In this document: positions 47,265-56,721 of the stretch, piece by piece | Layout: the number at the start of each line of letters is the position of its first letter | How positions within the stretch are numbered: position 1 is the first letter of the stretch | Source of the DNA: Shewanella litorisediminis | Lineage (GTDB): Bacteria > Pseudomonadota > Gammaproteobacteria > Enterobacterales > Shewanellaceae | Length of the DNA: 64,000 bases | NCBI RefSeq assembly: GCF_016834455.1 | Contig: NZ_CP069213.1 | Coordinates: forward strand, 1,488,501-1,552,500 | Direction: 5' to 3' | Position numbers and translations under genes: made by a program | Notes under the pieces: model-generated | The model's input: only the letters and a program-made list of their open reading frames with translations | Told to the model about the DNA's origin: nothing | The model's database searches: none

Positions 47265-48215
47265 ATGCCGGTAAAAATCCCCGACAATCTGCCAGCGGCA
47301 GAGATACTGTCGGCAGAAAATATCTTTGTGATGTCAGAAACCCGGGCGGCCCATCAGGACATACGTCCGATGAAGGTGCTTATCCTCAATCTGATGCCAA
47401 ACAAGATAGAAACAGAGACCCAGCTGCTGAGGCTCCTTGGCAATACGCCCTTGCAGGTGGATGTGGACTTGCTGCGCATCCACGACAAGGAGTCGCGCCA
47501 CACCTCGCTCGACCACATGAATACCTTTTACCGGGACTTTGAGGATGTGCGTCATAAAAATTATGACGGCCTCATTATCACGGGAGCGCCCCTGGGGCAG
47601 CTCGATTTTGAAGAGGTGACCTATTGGGATCACATCCGCGAGATCATCGACTGGTCTCAAAGCCATGTGACCTCGGTGCTGTTTTTGTGTTGGGCTGCCC
47701 ACGCCGGGCTTTACCATCTTTACGGCCTCAAGCGCGAACTGCTCAAGACCAAACGCTCCGGGGTATTTGTGCACAGTCGCAGCTGCGATCACCATCCGCT
47801 GCTGCGGGGTTTCGATGAAGAGTTTTTTGCCCCTCACTCACGTTATGCCGAAATTCCCGTGGCGCACATCCATGCCCATCCGGCTTTGCAGGTGCTGGCG
47901 GAGTCTGACGAGGCCGGAGCCTATCTGGTGCTCAGTCGAAACAGCCGTAACCTGTTTGTTATTGGTCATCCCGAGTATCAAAAATCCACCCTGAGTGACG
48001 AATATCATCGGGATCTGGCCGCCGGTATTGACCCAGAAATCCCCAAAAATTACTTCAGAAACGATGACCCTGCCCAGGCACCGGTGGCGCGCTGGCACAG
48101 CCATGGGAGCCTGCTCGTCAGTAACTGGCTTAACTATTATGTGTACCAGTTGACCCCTTACGATCTGTCCGATATGAGTGCCATCACTCCCTGGGAAGGC
48201 AGCTCAACATCCTGA
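47265..48215 (+). CDS. metA: Homoserine O-succinyltransferase
   Basis: 316 residues, first committed step of methionine synthesis in gammaproteobacteria. Catalytic Cys142 in FLCWAAHAG, with His235 and Glu237 in GHPEY. N-terminus [15 protein letters not shown] and the [16 protein letters not shown] block are standard. Confidence 0.96.
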   Translation: MPVKIPDNLPAAEILSAENIFVMSETRAAHQDIRPMKVLILNLMPNKIETETQLLRLLGNTPLQVDVDLLRIHDKESRHTSLDHMNTFYRDFEDVRHKNYDGLIITGAPLGQLDFEEVTYWDHIREIIDWSQSHVTSVLFLCWAAHAGLYHLYGLKRELLKTKRSGVFVHSRSCDHHPLLRGFDEEFFAPHSRYAEIPVAHIHAHPALQVLAESDEAGAYLVLSRNSRNLFVIGHPEYQKSTLSDEYHRDLAAGIDPEIPKNYFRNDDPAQAPVARWHSHGSLLVSNWLNYYVYQLTPYDLSDMSAITPWEGSSTS

Positions 48216-48230
48216 AAGTCAATATGAAAT

Positions 48231-48257
48231 GGCCGCGACTCTGCGGCCTTTTTATTT
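48231..48257 (+). terminator. Intrinsic terminator after metA
   Basis: GGCCGC/GCGGCC stem with a six-base loop and T5ATTTT tail. Confidence 0.85.
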
Positions 48258-48377
48258 TGTGCGCAGGCACTGGCAATCCGCCTTGGAGCCTGTGTCCATC
48301 CCGGTTCCCGCCACTGTAAATCCAGAGTGACAAGCCTTGGCCAGAAAATGCGGCTTGTTAGACCAATTTCTACTTGC

Positions 48378-48393
48378 TTTACGTTCGCGTAAA
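48378..48393. promoter_or_regulatory. LiuR-type operator before the valine degradation operon
   Basis: TTTACGTTCGCGTAAA: perfect 6-base arms around TTCG, about 95 bases before the thiolase ATG. Same arm sequence as the site at liuR (36379-36394). Confidence 0.65.
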
Positions 48394-48486
48394 CGTCACA
48401 TTCAATGCATCGGGTCGCAAACTGCGACAGCAATCACATTTGCCCGTTGTTTTGGCATAGGGCACGACAAGCAATTGGAGTGAGAA

Positions 48487-49665
48487 ATGAGCGTATCGGA
48501 TATCGTCATTGTTGCGGCAAAACGCACTGCCATGGGTGGTTTTCAGGGTAGCCTGTCTGAGGTGCCATCACCCAAGTTGGCTGCGACCGCAGTCAAGGCT
48601 CTGCTGGATGACACAGGCCTGGATGGCGCCAGGGTTGACGAACTCCTGATGGGCTGCGTGCTGCCAGCAGGCCTTGGCCAGGCGCCTGCCCGTCAGGCCG
48701 CCCTGGGAGCCGGTCTGCCGCTGTCTGTGGGTGCGACCACCGTCAACAAGGTGTGCGGCTCAGGCATGAAAACCGTTATGCTGGCCCATGACCTCATTAA
48801 AGCAGGCAGCGCCAATGTGGTGATTGCCGGCGGCATGGAAAGCATGAGCCAGGCCCCATACCTGCTGGACAAAGCCCGTGGCGGCATGCGCATGGGCCAC
48901 GGCAAGGTGCTTGACCATATGTTCCTCGACGGCCTTGAAGATGCCTACACCGGCGGCGCCATGGGCACCTTCGCCCAGAAAACCGCCAATGACTTCGGCC
49001 TGACCCGCGAGTCCATGGACGCCTTTGCCTTAAGCTCACTGGAAAAAGCCAACGCCGCCATCAACTCCGGCGCTTTCGAAGCGGAAATCGTGCCTGTGAC
49101 CGTGTCCAGCCGCAAAGGCGATGTGGAAGTGAAAGTTGACGAGCAGCCGGGTAACGCCCGCCCCGAAAAAATTCCTGCGCTGCGTCCGGCCTTTGCCAAA
49201 GACGGCACCATCACTGCCGCCAATTCATCATCCATTTCCGACGGCGCGGCTGCGCTGATGCTGATGAGCCGGGAGCAGGCTGATGCTCTGGGCCTTAAGG
49301 TGCTCGCCACCATCAAGGGCCACACTACCCATGCTCAGGAACCTGCCATGTTTACCACAGCCCCTGTGGGTGCCATGCAGAAGCTGCTCTCCAACGTGGG
49401 CTGGAGCAAGGACGAGGTAGATCTCTTTGAAATCAATGAAGCCTTTGCCATGGTGACCATGCTGGCCATCAGCGAGCTTAAGCTGGATGCGGCCAGGGTT
49501 AACGTGAACGGCGGCGCCTGCGCCCTCGGTCACCCCATCGGCTGTTCAGGTGCCCGTGTGCTGGTGACCCTCATCCATGCGCTCAAGGCTCGCGGCCTCA
49601 AGCGCGGTGTTGCTTCACTGTGCATCGGCGGCGGTGAAGCCACTGCAATGGCCATCGAAGTTTAA
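48487..49665 (+). CDS. Acetyl-CoA C-acyltransferase (thiolase)
   Basis: 392 residues, thiolase family. Acyl-accepting Cys near residue 90 (NKVCGSGMKT), NEAFA and GHPIGCSGAR, and C-terminal CIGGGEATAMAIE. Splits beta-ketoacyl-CoA, most likely 2-methylacetoacetyl-CoA or acetoacetyl-CoA from isoleucine or related degradation (inference from operon context). Heads a seven-gene operon for branched-chain catabolism. GGAGTGAG lies just before the ATG. Confidence 0.93.
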   Translation: MSVSDIVIVAAKRTAMGGFQGSLSEVPSPKLAATAVKALLDDTGLDGARVDELLMGCVLPAGLGQAPARQAALGAGLPLSVGATTVNKVCGSGMKTVMLAHDLIKAGSANVVIAGGMESMSQAPYLLDKARGGMRMGHGKVLDHMFLDGLEDAYTGGAMGTFAQKTANDFGLTRESMDAFALSSLEKANAAINSGAFEAEIVPVTVSSRKGDVEVKVDEQPGNARPEKIPALRPAFAKDGTITAANSSSISDGAAALMLMSREQADALGLKVLATIKGHTTHAQEPAMFTTAPVGAMQKLLSNVGWSKDEVDLFEINEAFAMVTMLAISELKLDAARVNVNGGACALGHPIGCSGARVLVTLIHALKARGLKRGVASLCIGGGEATAMAIEV

Positions 49666-49780
49666 TTGCCAGGACACGGCAAGCTGCAATCAACAAGACA
49701 CTCGACAGGAGACGCGGGCGCGGCCATACACAATACCTACAAGGCTGCGCCGCCACCTCTGACCCTCAAAAGGAAGCGAT

Positions 49781-51274
49781 ATGATCACACAAGTTAAGCA
49801 CTACATCGACGGTGAGTTCACCACAGGACAGGGTGAGCGCATCATTACGGTGACCAACCCGGCCAACAACCAACCCATCGCCGAAGTGCGTTGTGCCAGT
49901 GACGAGGAAGTGCACGGCGCCATTGCCAGTGCCAAGGCCGCTTTCCAAAGCTGGAAAGAAGTGCCTGTATCCGAGCGCGCCCGGGTAATGCTGCGTTATC
50001 AGGCGCTGCTCAAAGAGCACCACGATGAGCTGGCGACCATTCTGGCCAAGGAAACCGGTAAAACCTTTGAAGACGCCAAGGGTGATGTGTGGCGCGGCAT
50101 CGAAGTGGCCGAGCATGCTTGTAATATCGCTTCCCTGCTGATGGGCGAAACCGTTGAGAACGTGGCCCGCAAAATCGATACCTATTCTTACACCCAGCCC
50201 CTGGGCGTGTGCGCCGGTATTACCCCATTCAACTTCCCGGCGATGATCCCGCTGTGGATGTTCCCCCTGGCTGTGGCCTGTGGTAACACCTTTGTGCTCA
50301 AGCCCTCCGAGCAGGACCCCATGACGCCGCTGCGTCTGGCCGAGCTGTTTGAACAGGCCGGTGCCCCCAAGGGCGTGCTGCAGCTGGTGCACGGCGACAA
50401 GAGCGCCGTGGACATTCTGCTGACCCATCCGGACATCAAGGCCATTTCCTTTGTGGGCTCTGTGGGTGTGGGCCAGTACGTGTACAAGACTGGCACTGAC
50501 AACCTAAAGCGGGTGCAGGCGTTTGCCGGCGCCAAAAACCACTGTGTGATCATGCCCGATGCCAACAAGCAGCAGGTAATCAACAACCTGGTGGGTGCCT
50601 CTGTTGGCGCTGCCGGTCAGCGTTGTATGGCGATTTCAGTGGCCGTGTTTGTGGGCGCCGCCAAAGAGTGGATCCCAGAGCTGAAAGAGGCGCTGGCCAA
50701 GGTGCGTCCGGGTCTGTGGGATGATAAAGACGCCGGTTACGGCCCGCTTATCAGCCCAGCTGCCAAGGCCCGTGTACTCAAGCTCATTGAGCAGGGCAGG
50801 GCCGAAGGCGCCGAGTGTCTGCTGGATGGCTCCGACTTTACTGTGCCCGGCTATGAGTCAGGCAACTGGGTTGGCCCGACCATGTTCGACAAGGTCACCA
50901 CCGACATGAGCATCTACAAGGAAGAAATCTTTGGCCCAGTCCTCTGCTGTATGGAAGTGGATGAACTGGAAGACGCCATTGAGCTGGTGAACAAGTCGCC
51001 CTACGGCAACGGCACCTCCATCTTTACCGCCAGCGGCGCTGCCGCCCGTAAATATCAGCACGAAATTGAAGTGGGTCAGGTGGGTATTAACGTACCTATC
51101 CCGGTACCTCTGCCGTTCTTCTCCTTTACCGGTTGGAAGGGCAGTTTCTACGGCGACCAGCACGCCTACGGCAAGCAGGCTATCCGTTTCTTCACCGAAA
51201 CCAAGACCATTACCTGTCGCTGGTTTGAAGACGATATCCCCCATGGTCCCAACATGACCATCGCCCTGCGTTAA
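49781..51274 (+). CDS. mmsA: Methylmalonate-semialdehyde dehydrogenase (acylating)
   Basis: 497 residues, CoA-dependent aldehyde dehydrogenase that converts methylmalonate semialdehyde to propionyl-CoA in valine degradation. Catalytic Cys near residue 282 ([14 protein letters not shown]), cofactor blocks [15 protein letters not shown] and [12 protein letters not shown], and C-terminal [18 protein letters not shown] typical of MmsA. Confidence 0.95.
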   Translation: MITQVKHYIDGEFTTGQGERIITVTNPANNQPIAEVRCASDEEVHGAIASAKAAFQSWKEVPVSERARVMLRYQALLKEHHDELATILAKETGKTFEDAKGDVWRGIEVAEHACNIASLLMGETVENVARKIDTYSYTQPLGVCAGITPFNFPAMIPLWMFPLAVACGNTFVLKPSEQDPMTPLRLAELFEQAGAPKGVLQLVHGDKSAVDILLTHPDIKAISFVGSVGVGQYVYKTGTDNLKRVQAFAGAKNHCVIMPDANKQQVINNLVGASVGAAGQRCMAISVAVFVGAAKEWIPELKEALAKVRPGLWDDKDAGYGPLISPAAKARVLKLIEQGRAEGAECLLDGSDFTVPGYESGNWVGPTMFDKVTTDMSIYKEEIFGPVLCCMEVDELEDAIELVNKSPYGNGTSIFTASGAAARKYQHEIEVGQVGINVPIPVPLPFFSFTGWKGSFYGDQHAYGKQAIRFFTETKTITCRWFEDDIPHGPNMTIALR

Positions 51275-51324
51275 TCACTCTCGGGTGCTTAACCTGGCGA
51301 GGCCGTAAAACATACCACCTTCAA

Positions 51325-51343
51325 GGCCGGCGTTATGCCGGCC
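51325..51343 (+). other. Hairpin in the mmsA to acyl-CoA dehydrogenase gap
   Basis: GGCCGGC/GCCGGCC stem with five-base loop and no T-run; a processing or stability hairpin rather than a terminator is likely. Confidence 0.5.
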
Positions 51344-51382
51344 ATCACATGAAGTGACCCCAGAGTCACGGGAGCAGTCAAG

Positions 51383-52540
51383 ATGGATTTCAATTTCAAC
51401 GAAGATCAACGTCAGTTCGCCGAACTTGCCCGCCAGTTTGCCGCCGATGAACTGGCCCCCTTTGCCGCCAAGTGGGACGAAGAGCATCACTTCCCCAAAG
51501 ATGTCATTCAAAAGGCCGGTGAGCTGGGCTTTTGTTCACTCTATTCCCCTGAATTAGAAGGCGGCATGGGCCTGTCGCGCCTGGACAGCTCGATTATTTT
51601 TGAAGAGCTCTCCAAGGGCTGTACCGCCACCACCGCCATGCTGACCATTCACAACATGGCCACCTGGATGGTGACCACCTGGGGTACGGAGGCGCTGCGC
51701 GCCGAATGGTCCGAGGCCCTGACCACAGGTGCCAAGCTGGCCTCATACTGCCTGACCGAGCCAGGTGCCGGCAGTGATGCCGCATCCCTCACCAGCAAGG
51801 CTGTGCGTGAAGGCGACGAGTATGTCATTAACGGCAGTAAGATGTTTATTTCAGGCGCCGGCGCCACTGAACTTCTGGTGGTGATGTGCCGCACAGGCGA
51901 AGCCGGTCCCAAGGGCATTTCGGCCATTGCCATTCCCGCCGACGCCGAAGGCGTCATTTACGGCAAGGCAGAAGACAAGATGGGCTGGAACGCCCAGCCA
52001 ACCCGCCTTATCACCTTTGAAAACGTGCGTGTGCCGGTGCAAAACCTGCTGGGTGAAGAAGGTCAGGGCTTTACCTTCGCCATGAAGGGCCTCGATGGCG
52101 GCCGTATCAATATCGCCACCTGCTCTGTGGGTACCGCACAGGCGGCCCTGGAGCGCTCAATCGCCTACATGAACGAGCGCAAGCAGTTTGGCAAGCCACT
52201 GGCGGCCTTCCAGGCGCTGCAGTTCAAGCTCGCCGACATGGCTACCGAGCTGGTGGCAGCGCGTCAGATGGTGCGCCTGGCCGCCTTTAAACTGGACAAC
52301 CAGGACCCGGAAGCCACGGCGTACTGCGCCATGGCCAAACGCTTTGCCACCGACATCGGCTTTGCTGTGTGCGACGCCGCACTGCAAATCCACGGTGGCT
52401 ATGGTTATATCCGCGAATACCCGCTGGAGCGTCATTTCCGCGACGTGCGGGTACACCAGATCCTGGAAGGCACCAACGAGATCATGCGTCTCATCATTTC
52501 CCGTCGTCTGCTGGACGAAAACGCCAACGACATCCTCTGA
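51383..52540 (+). CDS. Acyl-CoA dehydrogenase (isobutyryl-CoA type)
   Basis: 385 residues, FAD-dependent. GLDGGRINIATCSVGTAQ, YIREYPLERHFRDVRVHQI and the catalytic Glu in ILEGTNEIMR match short/branched-chain acyl-CoA dehydrogenases. The position between mmsA and the hydratase makes isobutyryl-CoA or 2-methylbutyryl-CoA the likely substrate (inference). Confidence 0.92.
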   Translation: MDFNFNEDQRQFAELARQFAADELAPFAAKWDEEHHFPKDVIQKAGELGFCSLYSPELEGGMGLSRLDSSIIFEELSKGCTATTAMLTIHNMATWMVTTWGTEALRAEWSEALTTGAKLASYCLTEPGAGSDAASLTSKAVREGDEYVINGSKMFISGAGATELLVVMCRTGEAGPKGISAIAIPADAEGVIYGKAEDKMGWNAQPTRLITFENVRVPVQNLLGEEGQGFTFAMKGLDGGRINIATCSVGTAQAALERSIAYMNERKQFGKPLAAFQALQFKLADMATELVAARQMVRLAAFKLDNQDPEATAYCAMAKRFATDIGFAVCDAALQIHGGYGYIREYPLERHFRDVRVHQILEGTNEIMRLIISRRLLDENANDIL

Positions 52541-52578
52541 TTTGGACGTCAGACTTCGACAGAAAAGGAATAACAGCC

Positions 52579-53352
52579 ATGGCATTTTTGATTGAACGTA
52601 TTGAAGGCAATACCGCCATCCTCACCATCAGCAATCCACCGGCCAATACCTGGACCCGTGAGAGCCTGAATGAGCTGAAGGAAAAGGTACTCGAGCTGAA
52701 TGACAACAAAGAGATTTACGCGCTGGTACTGACCGGGGAAGGGGAGAAGTTCTTTTCCGCCGGCGCCGACCTGAAGCTCTTTGCCGACGGCGACAAGGGC
52801 AATGCTGCCACCATGGCCAAGGCCTTCGGTGAAGCCTTTGAAACCTTGAGCGCCTTCCGTGGCGTGTCCATCGCCGCCATCAATGGCTATGCCATGGGCG
52901 GAGGCCTTGAAGTGGCGCTGGCCTGCGATATCCGTATCGCCGAAATTCAGGCGGTGATGGCACTGCCGGAAGCCACCGTGGGTCTCTTGCCCTGCGCCGG
53001 TGGCACCCAAAACCTGACCGCCCTGGTGGGCGAGGGCTGGGCCAAGCGCATGATCCTCTGTGGTGAGCGTATCGATGCCACCAAGGCACTGAATCTTGGG
53101 CTGGTGGAAGAAGTGGTGGAGAAGGGCGAGTCCCTGAGTGCCGCCATTGCCCTTGCCGCCAAGGTTGCCAAACAGAGCCCGTCTGCCGTGGCCGTGTGCA
53201 AACAGCTTATCCAGAGTGGCCGCACCATGCCGCGCACTCAGGCACTGCCTTTGGAGCGTGAGCTTTTTGTCGGTCTTTTTGATACCGAAGATCAGGCAGA
53301 AGGCGTGAATTCCTTCCTCGAGAAGCGTGCCGCCCAGTGGAAAAACCGCTGA
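52579..53352 (+). CDS. Enoyl-CoA hydratase
   Basis: 257 residues, crotonase fold. Oxyanion block KFFSAGADLKLF, NGYAMGGGLEVALACDIR, and the LPEATVGLLPCAGGTQ segment with the catalytic Glu. Hydrates methacrylyl-CoA or tiglyl-CoA in this pathway (inference). ATG 52579 follows an AAAAGGA site; a longer open frame overlaps the previous gene and is not used. Confidence 0.9.
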   Translation: MAFLIERIEGNTAILTISNPPANTWTRESLNELKEKVLELNDNKEIYALVLTGEGEKFFSAGADLKLFADGDKGNAATMAKAFGEAFETLSAFRGVSIAAINGYAMGGGLEVALACDIRIAEIQAVMALPEATVGLLPCAGGTQNLTALVGEGWAKRMILCGERIDATKALNLGLVEEVVEKGESLSAAIALAAKVAKQSPSAVAVCKQLIQSGRTMPRTQALPLERELFVGLFDTEDQAEGVNSFLEKRAAQWKNR

Positions 53353-53390
53353 GGCCTTGCCTTGGATAAGACAGCAAGCAAGGAGTGAGC

Positions 53391-54497
53391 ATGACACAGA
53401 AAGTTGTATTTCAAACCCTGGGCACCGCCTCGGGCAAACAGATAGGTGTGGCCACCCTCAATGTGGAGGCCGCGCTCAACGCCCTGGATTTGGACATGGT
53501 GCGGGCACTGACCGCCCAACTGAAAGCCTGGCAAGCCGATGACGACATTGCCATGGTGATGCTCGATGGCGCAGGTGATAAAGCCTTTTGTGCCGGTGGC
53601 GATGTGCGTGCCCTGTATCAGGCCAGTAAAGAGGCCCCCGGCAGCACAGAGACCCTGGCAAAAACCTTTTTCGAGGAAGAATATCGTCTCGATTACTTTA
53701 TCCACGAATTCGGCAAGCCATTTATGGTGTGGGGCGATGGCATAGTGATGGGCGGCGGTTTGGGGCTGATGGCCGGTGCCAGCCACCGTATTGCCACCGA
53801 GCGCTCCCGCATTGCCATGCCGGAAATCACCATTGGTTTGTATCCCGATGTGGGTGGCACCTTCTTTTTGGCCCATATGCCGGAAAAGACAGGCGTGTTC
53901 CTGGGGTTAACCGCGTTTCAAATGAATGGTGCCGATGCTCTGTATGCGGGTACGGCCAACTTCTTACTGGAAAGTGATGATAAGGAGCCGCTGCTTGATG
54001 CCCTGGCCGAGGTGGCCTGGGATGACAACAGCGAAGCCAATCATCAGCGTCTGAGTGATGTGCTCGGCACCAGAACCATGCCTGAGCAGCCGAGCTTCCT
54101 TAAGGACAATGCTGAGCTTATCTGTGAGCTTTGCAGTGGCTCTCTGGAGACTGTGATTGAGCGTTTCAAAGCACTGCCGGACGACAGCCACAAATCCCTG
54201 CTCAGAGCCCGCGACACCCTGCTGGCCGGCAGCCCGCTCAGTGCCCATCTGGTATGGCATCAGGCCATCATAGGTGAAGAGCTGTCGCTGAACGATTGCT
54301 TCCGCTGGGAGCTTGGCGTCAGCGTCAATTGCTGCGCCCATGGCGATTTTGTCGAAGGGGTGCGGGCCCTGCTTATCGATAAAGACAGAAATCCAATATG
54401 GCAGTATGCCGATGTGGCCTCGGTACCCGCCGAGGTAATTGGCAGCCTTTTGAGTTCACCCTGGCAGGGCGAGCAGCATCCGCTGCAGGACCTCTGA
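53391..54497 (+). CDS. 3-hydroxyisobutyryl-CoA hydrolase
   Basis: 368 residues, larger than hydratases and fitting HIBYL-CoA hydrolase. FCAGGDVRALYQ, the GDGIVMGGGLGLMAGASHR block and IAMPEITIGLYPDVGGTFF are signatures. Releases 3-hydroxyisobutyrate for MmsB. ATG 53391 is preferred over GTG 53385 because of AAGGAG five bases upstream. Confidence 0.93.
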   Translation: MTQKVVFQTLGTASGKQIGVATLNVEAALNALDLDMVRALTAQLKAWQADDDIAMVMLDGAGDKAFCAGGDVRALYQASKEAPGSTETLAKTFFEEEYRLDYFIHEFGKPFMVWGDGIVMGGGLGLMAGASHRIATERSRIAMPEITIGLYPDVGGTFFLAHMPEKTGVFLGLTAFQMNGADALYAGTANFLLESDDKEPLLDALAEVAWDDNSEANHQRLSDVLGTRTMPEQPSFLKDNAELICELCSGSLETVIERFKALPDDSHKSLLRARDTLLAGSPLSAHLVWHQAIIGEELSLNDCFRWELGVSVNCCAHGDFVEGVRALLIDKDRNPIWQYADVASVPAEVIGSLLSSPWQGEQHPLQDL

Positions 54498-54513
54498 GGA
54501 ATACCCTATTCAC

Positions 54514-54562
54514 AGCCCGGTAAATCCCGGGCTTATCCGATTTACGGCCCGGCCCACCGGGC
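54514..54562 (+). repeat. Two consecutive hairpins upstream of mmsB
   Basis: AGCCCGG/CCGGGCT at 54514-54533 and GCCCGG/CCGGGC at 54547-54562, in the 83-base gap inside the operon. The two stems share sequence and could also pair with each other. Confidence 0.6.
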
Positions 54563-54580
54563 TTGGCAAGGAGCGACATC

Positions 54581-55486
54581 ATGGCGAAGATAGCGTTTAT
54601 TGGCCTTGGCAACATGGGTGGCCCTATGGCGGCCAATCTGCTGAAGGCGGGACACAGTGTGTCCGTATTTGATCTTAACCCAACTGCGGTTGAGTCACTC
54701 AAGGCCCAGGGTGCAGGCAGTGGCGACACGGCGCAGGCCATTGCCGCCGATGCGGACTTTGTGGTGAGTATGCTACCCGCCGGTAAGCATGTGCGCGGTC
54801 TCTATTTAGGCACTGATACTGCCAAAGGCCTGATTGAGGTGGTGAAAGCAGGTTGTCTCTTGATAGACTGCTCCACCATTGATGCCCAGAGTGCGCGCGC
54901 CGTGGCCGAAGCCGCCGCGGCCAAGGGCCTGGAATTTATTGATGCACCTGTGTCCGGCGGTACTGCCGGCGCTGCTGCCGGTACCCTGACCTTTATCTGT
55001 GGCGGCACTGATGCGGCCTTTGAGAAGGCGCGTACCGTACTGGCCAATATGGGTGTGAACATTTTCCATGCCGGTGGCCCGGGAGCCGGTCAGGTTGCTA
55101 AAATTTGCAACAACATGCTCTTGTCTGTACTCATGGTGGGCACCAGCGAGGCGCTGTCACTGGGGATTGACCATGGGCTCGACCCCAAGGTGTTGTCAGA
55201 CATTATGAAGGTATCCAGTGGCGGTAACTGGACCCTGGAAAAGTACAATCCCTGCCCGGGTGTGATGGATAATGTGCCCTCTTCCAAGGGTTATCAGGGC
55301 GGCTTTATGGTCGACCTGATGGTGAAGGATTTGGGATTGTCACAGGAAGCTGCCCTCGGCAGTCAGTCCAGCACCCCCATGGGCGCACTGGCTCGCAGTC
55401 TGTATGTGTCCCATGCCCGCGCCGGAAATGGCTCAAGGGACTTCTCCAGTATTTTTGAACATTTTGCCAAAGGCGATAAGGCCTAA
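54581..55486 (+). CDS. mmsB: 3-hydroxyisobutyrate dehydrogenase
   Basis: 301 residues. FIGLGNMGGPMAANLLKAGH (Rossmann), DAPVSGGTAGAAAGTLTF, and catalytic Lys in GQVAKICNNMLL. Converts 3-hydroxyisobutyrate to methylmalonate semialdehyde, the substrate of MmsA. ATG 54581 has AAGGAG upstream; an in-frame TTG at 54563 would span that site. Confidence 0.94.
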   Translation: MAKIAFIGLGNMGGPMAANLLKAGHSVSVFDLNPTAVESLKAQGAGSGDTAQAIAADADFVVSMLPAGKHVRGLYLGTDTAKGLIEVVKAGCLLIDCSTIDAQSARAVAEAAAAKGLEFIDAPVSGGTAGAAAGTLTFICGGTDAAFEKARTVLANMGVNIFHAGGPGAGQVAKICNNMLLSVLMVGTSEALSLGIDHGLDPKVLSDIMKVSSGGNWTLEKYNPCPGVMDNVPSSKGYQGGFMVDLMVKDLGLSQEAALGSQSSTPMGALARSLYVSHARAGNGSRDFSSIFEHFAKGDKA

Positions 55487-55495
55487 GGAATCACA

Positions 55496-56254
55496 ATGGA
55501 ATTGAAGGATAAGGTAATAGTCATTACCGGCGGCGCCGGTGGTTTGGGTCTGGCCATGGCCAAGGATCTTGCCGCCCATGGCGCCAAACTGGCGCTGATT
55601 GACGTGGATCAGGAGCGTCTTGAGCGTGCCTGTGCCGATATCGGTGACGCCACCGAGGTGCAGGGCTACGCACTGGACATCACAGACGAAGAAGATGTGG
55701 TCGCCGGGTTTCGTTACATCCTCGAAGATTTCGGCGTTATCCATGGTCTGGTGAACAACGCCGGTATTCTGCGCGATGGTCTTCTGGTTAAGGCCAAGGA
55801 CGGCGTGGTGAGCGATCGTATGTCGCTCGCGCAGTTCCAGTCGGTTATCAACGTGAACCTGACAGGCACCTTCCTGTGTGGCCGTGAAGCCGCTGCTGCC
55901 ATGATTGAGTCGGGTGAGGGCGGGGTGATAGTCAATATCTCCAGTCTGGCCCGTGCCGGCAACATGGGCCAAACCAACTACGCGGCGTCCAAGGCTGGCG
56001 TGGCCACCATGGCGGTGGGTTGGGCTAAAGAGTTGGCCCGCTTTAACATCCGCGCCGCTGCAGTGGCGCCCGGGGTGATTGCCACCGAGATGACCGCAGC
56101 CATGAAGCCAGAGGCTCTGGAACGTCTGGAGAAAATGGTGCCTGTAGGGCGCCTGGGGCATGCCGAAGAGATTGCCTCGACCGTTCGCTTTATCATGGAA
56201 AATGATTATGTGAATGGCCGTGTGTTTGAAATCGACGGCGGTATCAGGCTCTAA
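55496..56254 (+). CDS. Short-chain dehydrogenase, last gene of the valine/isoleucine operon
   Basis: 252 residues. GGAGGLG nucleotide loop, VNNAG, Ser in NISSLARAG, intact YAASK. Possibly a 2-methyl-3-hydroxybutyryl-CoA dehydrogenase for isoleucine breakdown, by context (inference). Nine bases after mmsB. A GC hairpin (about 56262-56290) without T-run follows. Confidence 0.87.
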   Translation: MELKDKVIVITGGAGGLGLAMAKDLAAHGAKLALIDVDQERLERACADIGDATEVQGYALDITDEEDVVAGFRYILEDFGVIHGLVNNAGILRDGLLVKAKDGVVSDRMSLAQFQSVINVNLTGTFLCGREAAAAMIESGEGGVIVNISSLARAGNMGQTNYAASKAGVATMAVGWAKELARFNIRAAAVAPGVIATEMTAAMKPEALERLEKMVPVGRLGHAEEIASTVRFIMENDYVNGRVFEIDGGIRL

Positions 56255-56442
56255 GCTTTAATGCCCCGGCCATCGCTATTTGGTCGGGGCTGTTAATATT
56301 TGTCACCCTTTATTTTGTGTATCAAGTTGACAGAAGCTGACGCAGATTAAACAATGCGGCAGTAAAAATTGCCGTTAAATTCTCTTTAAAAGCAACACGA
56401 AAGCCGTCTCTTGGTCAGTCGTTTGCCCTAGCAGGACCCGGG

Positions 56443-56667
56443 ATGTCGCGTTTGGAACTCGTTGTAAAAAAACTCATGCTCTGGACAGGCTACGCGGGTG
56501 TTGTGGTGATTTATGGTGGTTTTCTGTTTCTGCTGTTGAGTGGACAGGACACCCGGGCACTCCCTTGGTATATCCTGTTATCGCCCTGGGTTTGTGTGTT
56601 TTTTGGCTTGCCCTCAACGCAGCAGCATGCGGTAGTGGGCTGGTTTATTAATAAATTCAGACGTTAA
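56443..56667 (+). CDS. Small membrane protein
   Basis: 74 residues with two hydrophobic segments (LMLWTGYAGVVVIYGGFLFL and WYILLSPWVCVFFGL). No family recognised. The ATG lies after a modest GGGATG region. Between the valine operon and the S9 peptidase gene. Confidence 0.6.
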   Translation: MSRLELVVKKLMLWTGYAGVVVIYGGFLFLLLSGQDTRALPWYILLSPWVCVFFGLPSTQQHAVVGWFINKFRR

Positions 56668-56721
56668 CCCGCCTTTTGTAAACAGGACTTCGCGCGCGAA
56701 GCGTTTTGGGGGATCAAAGAC

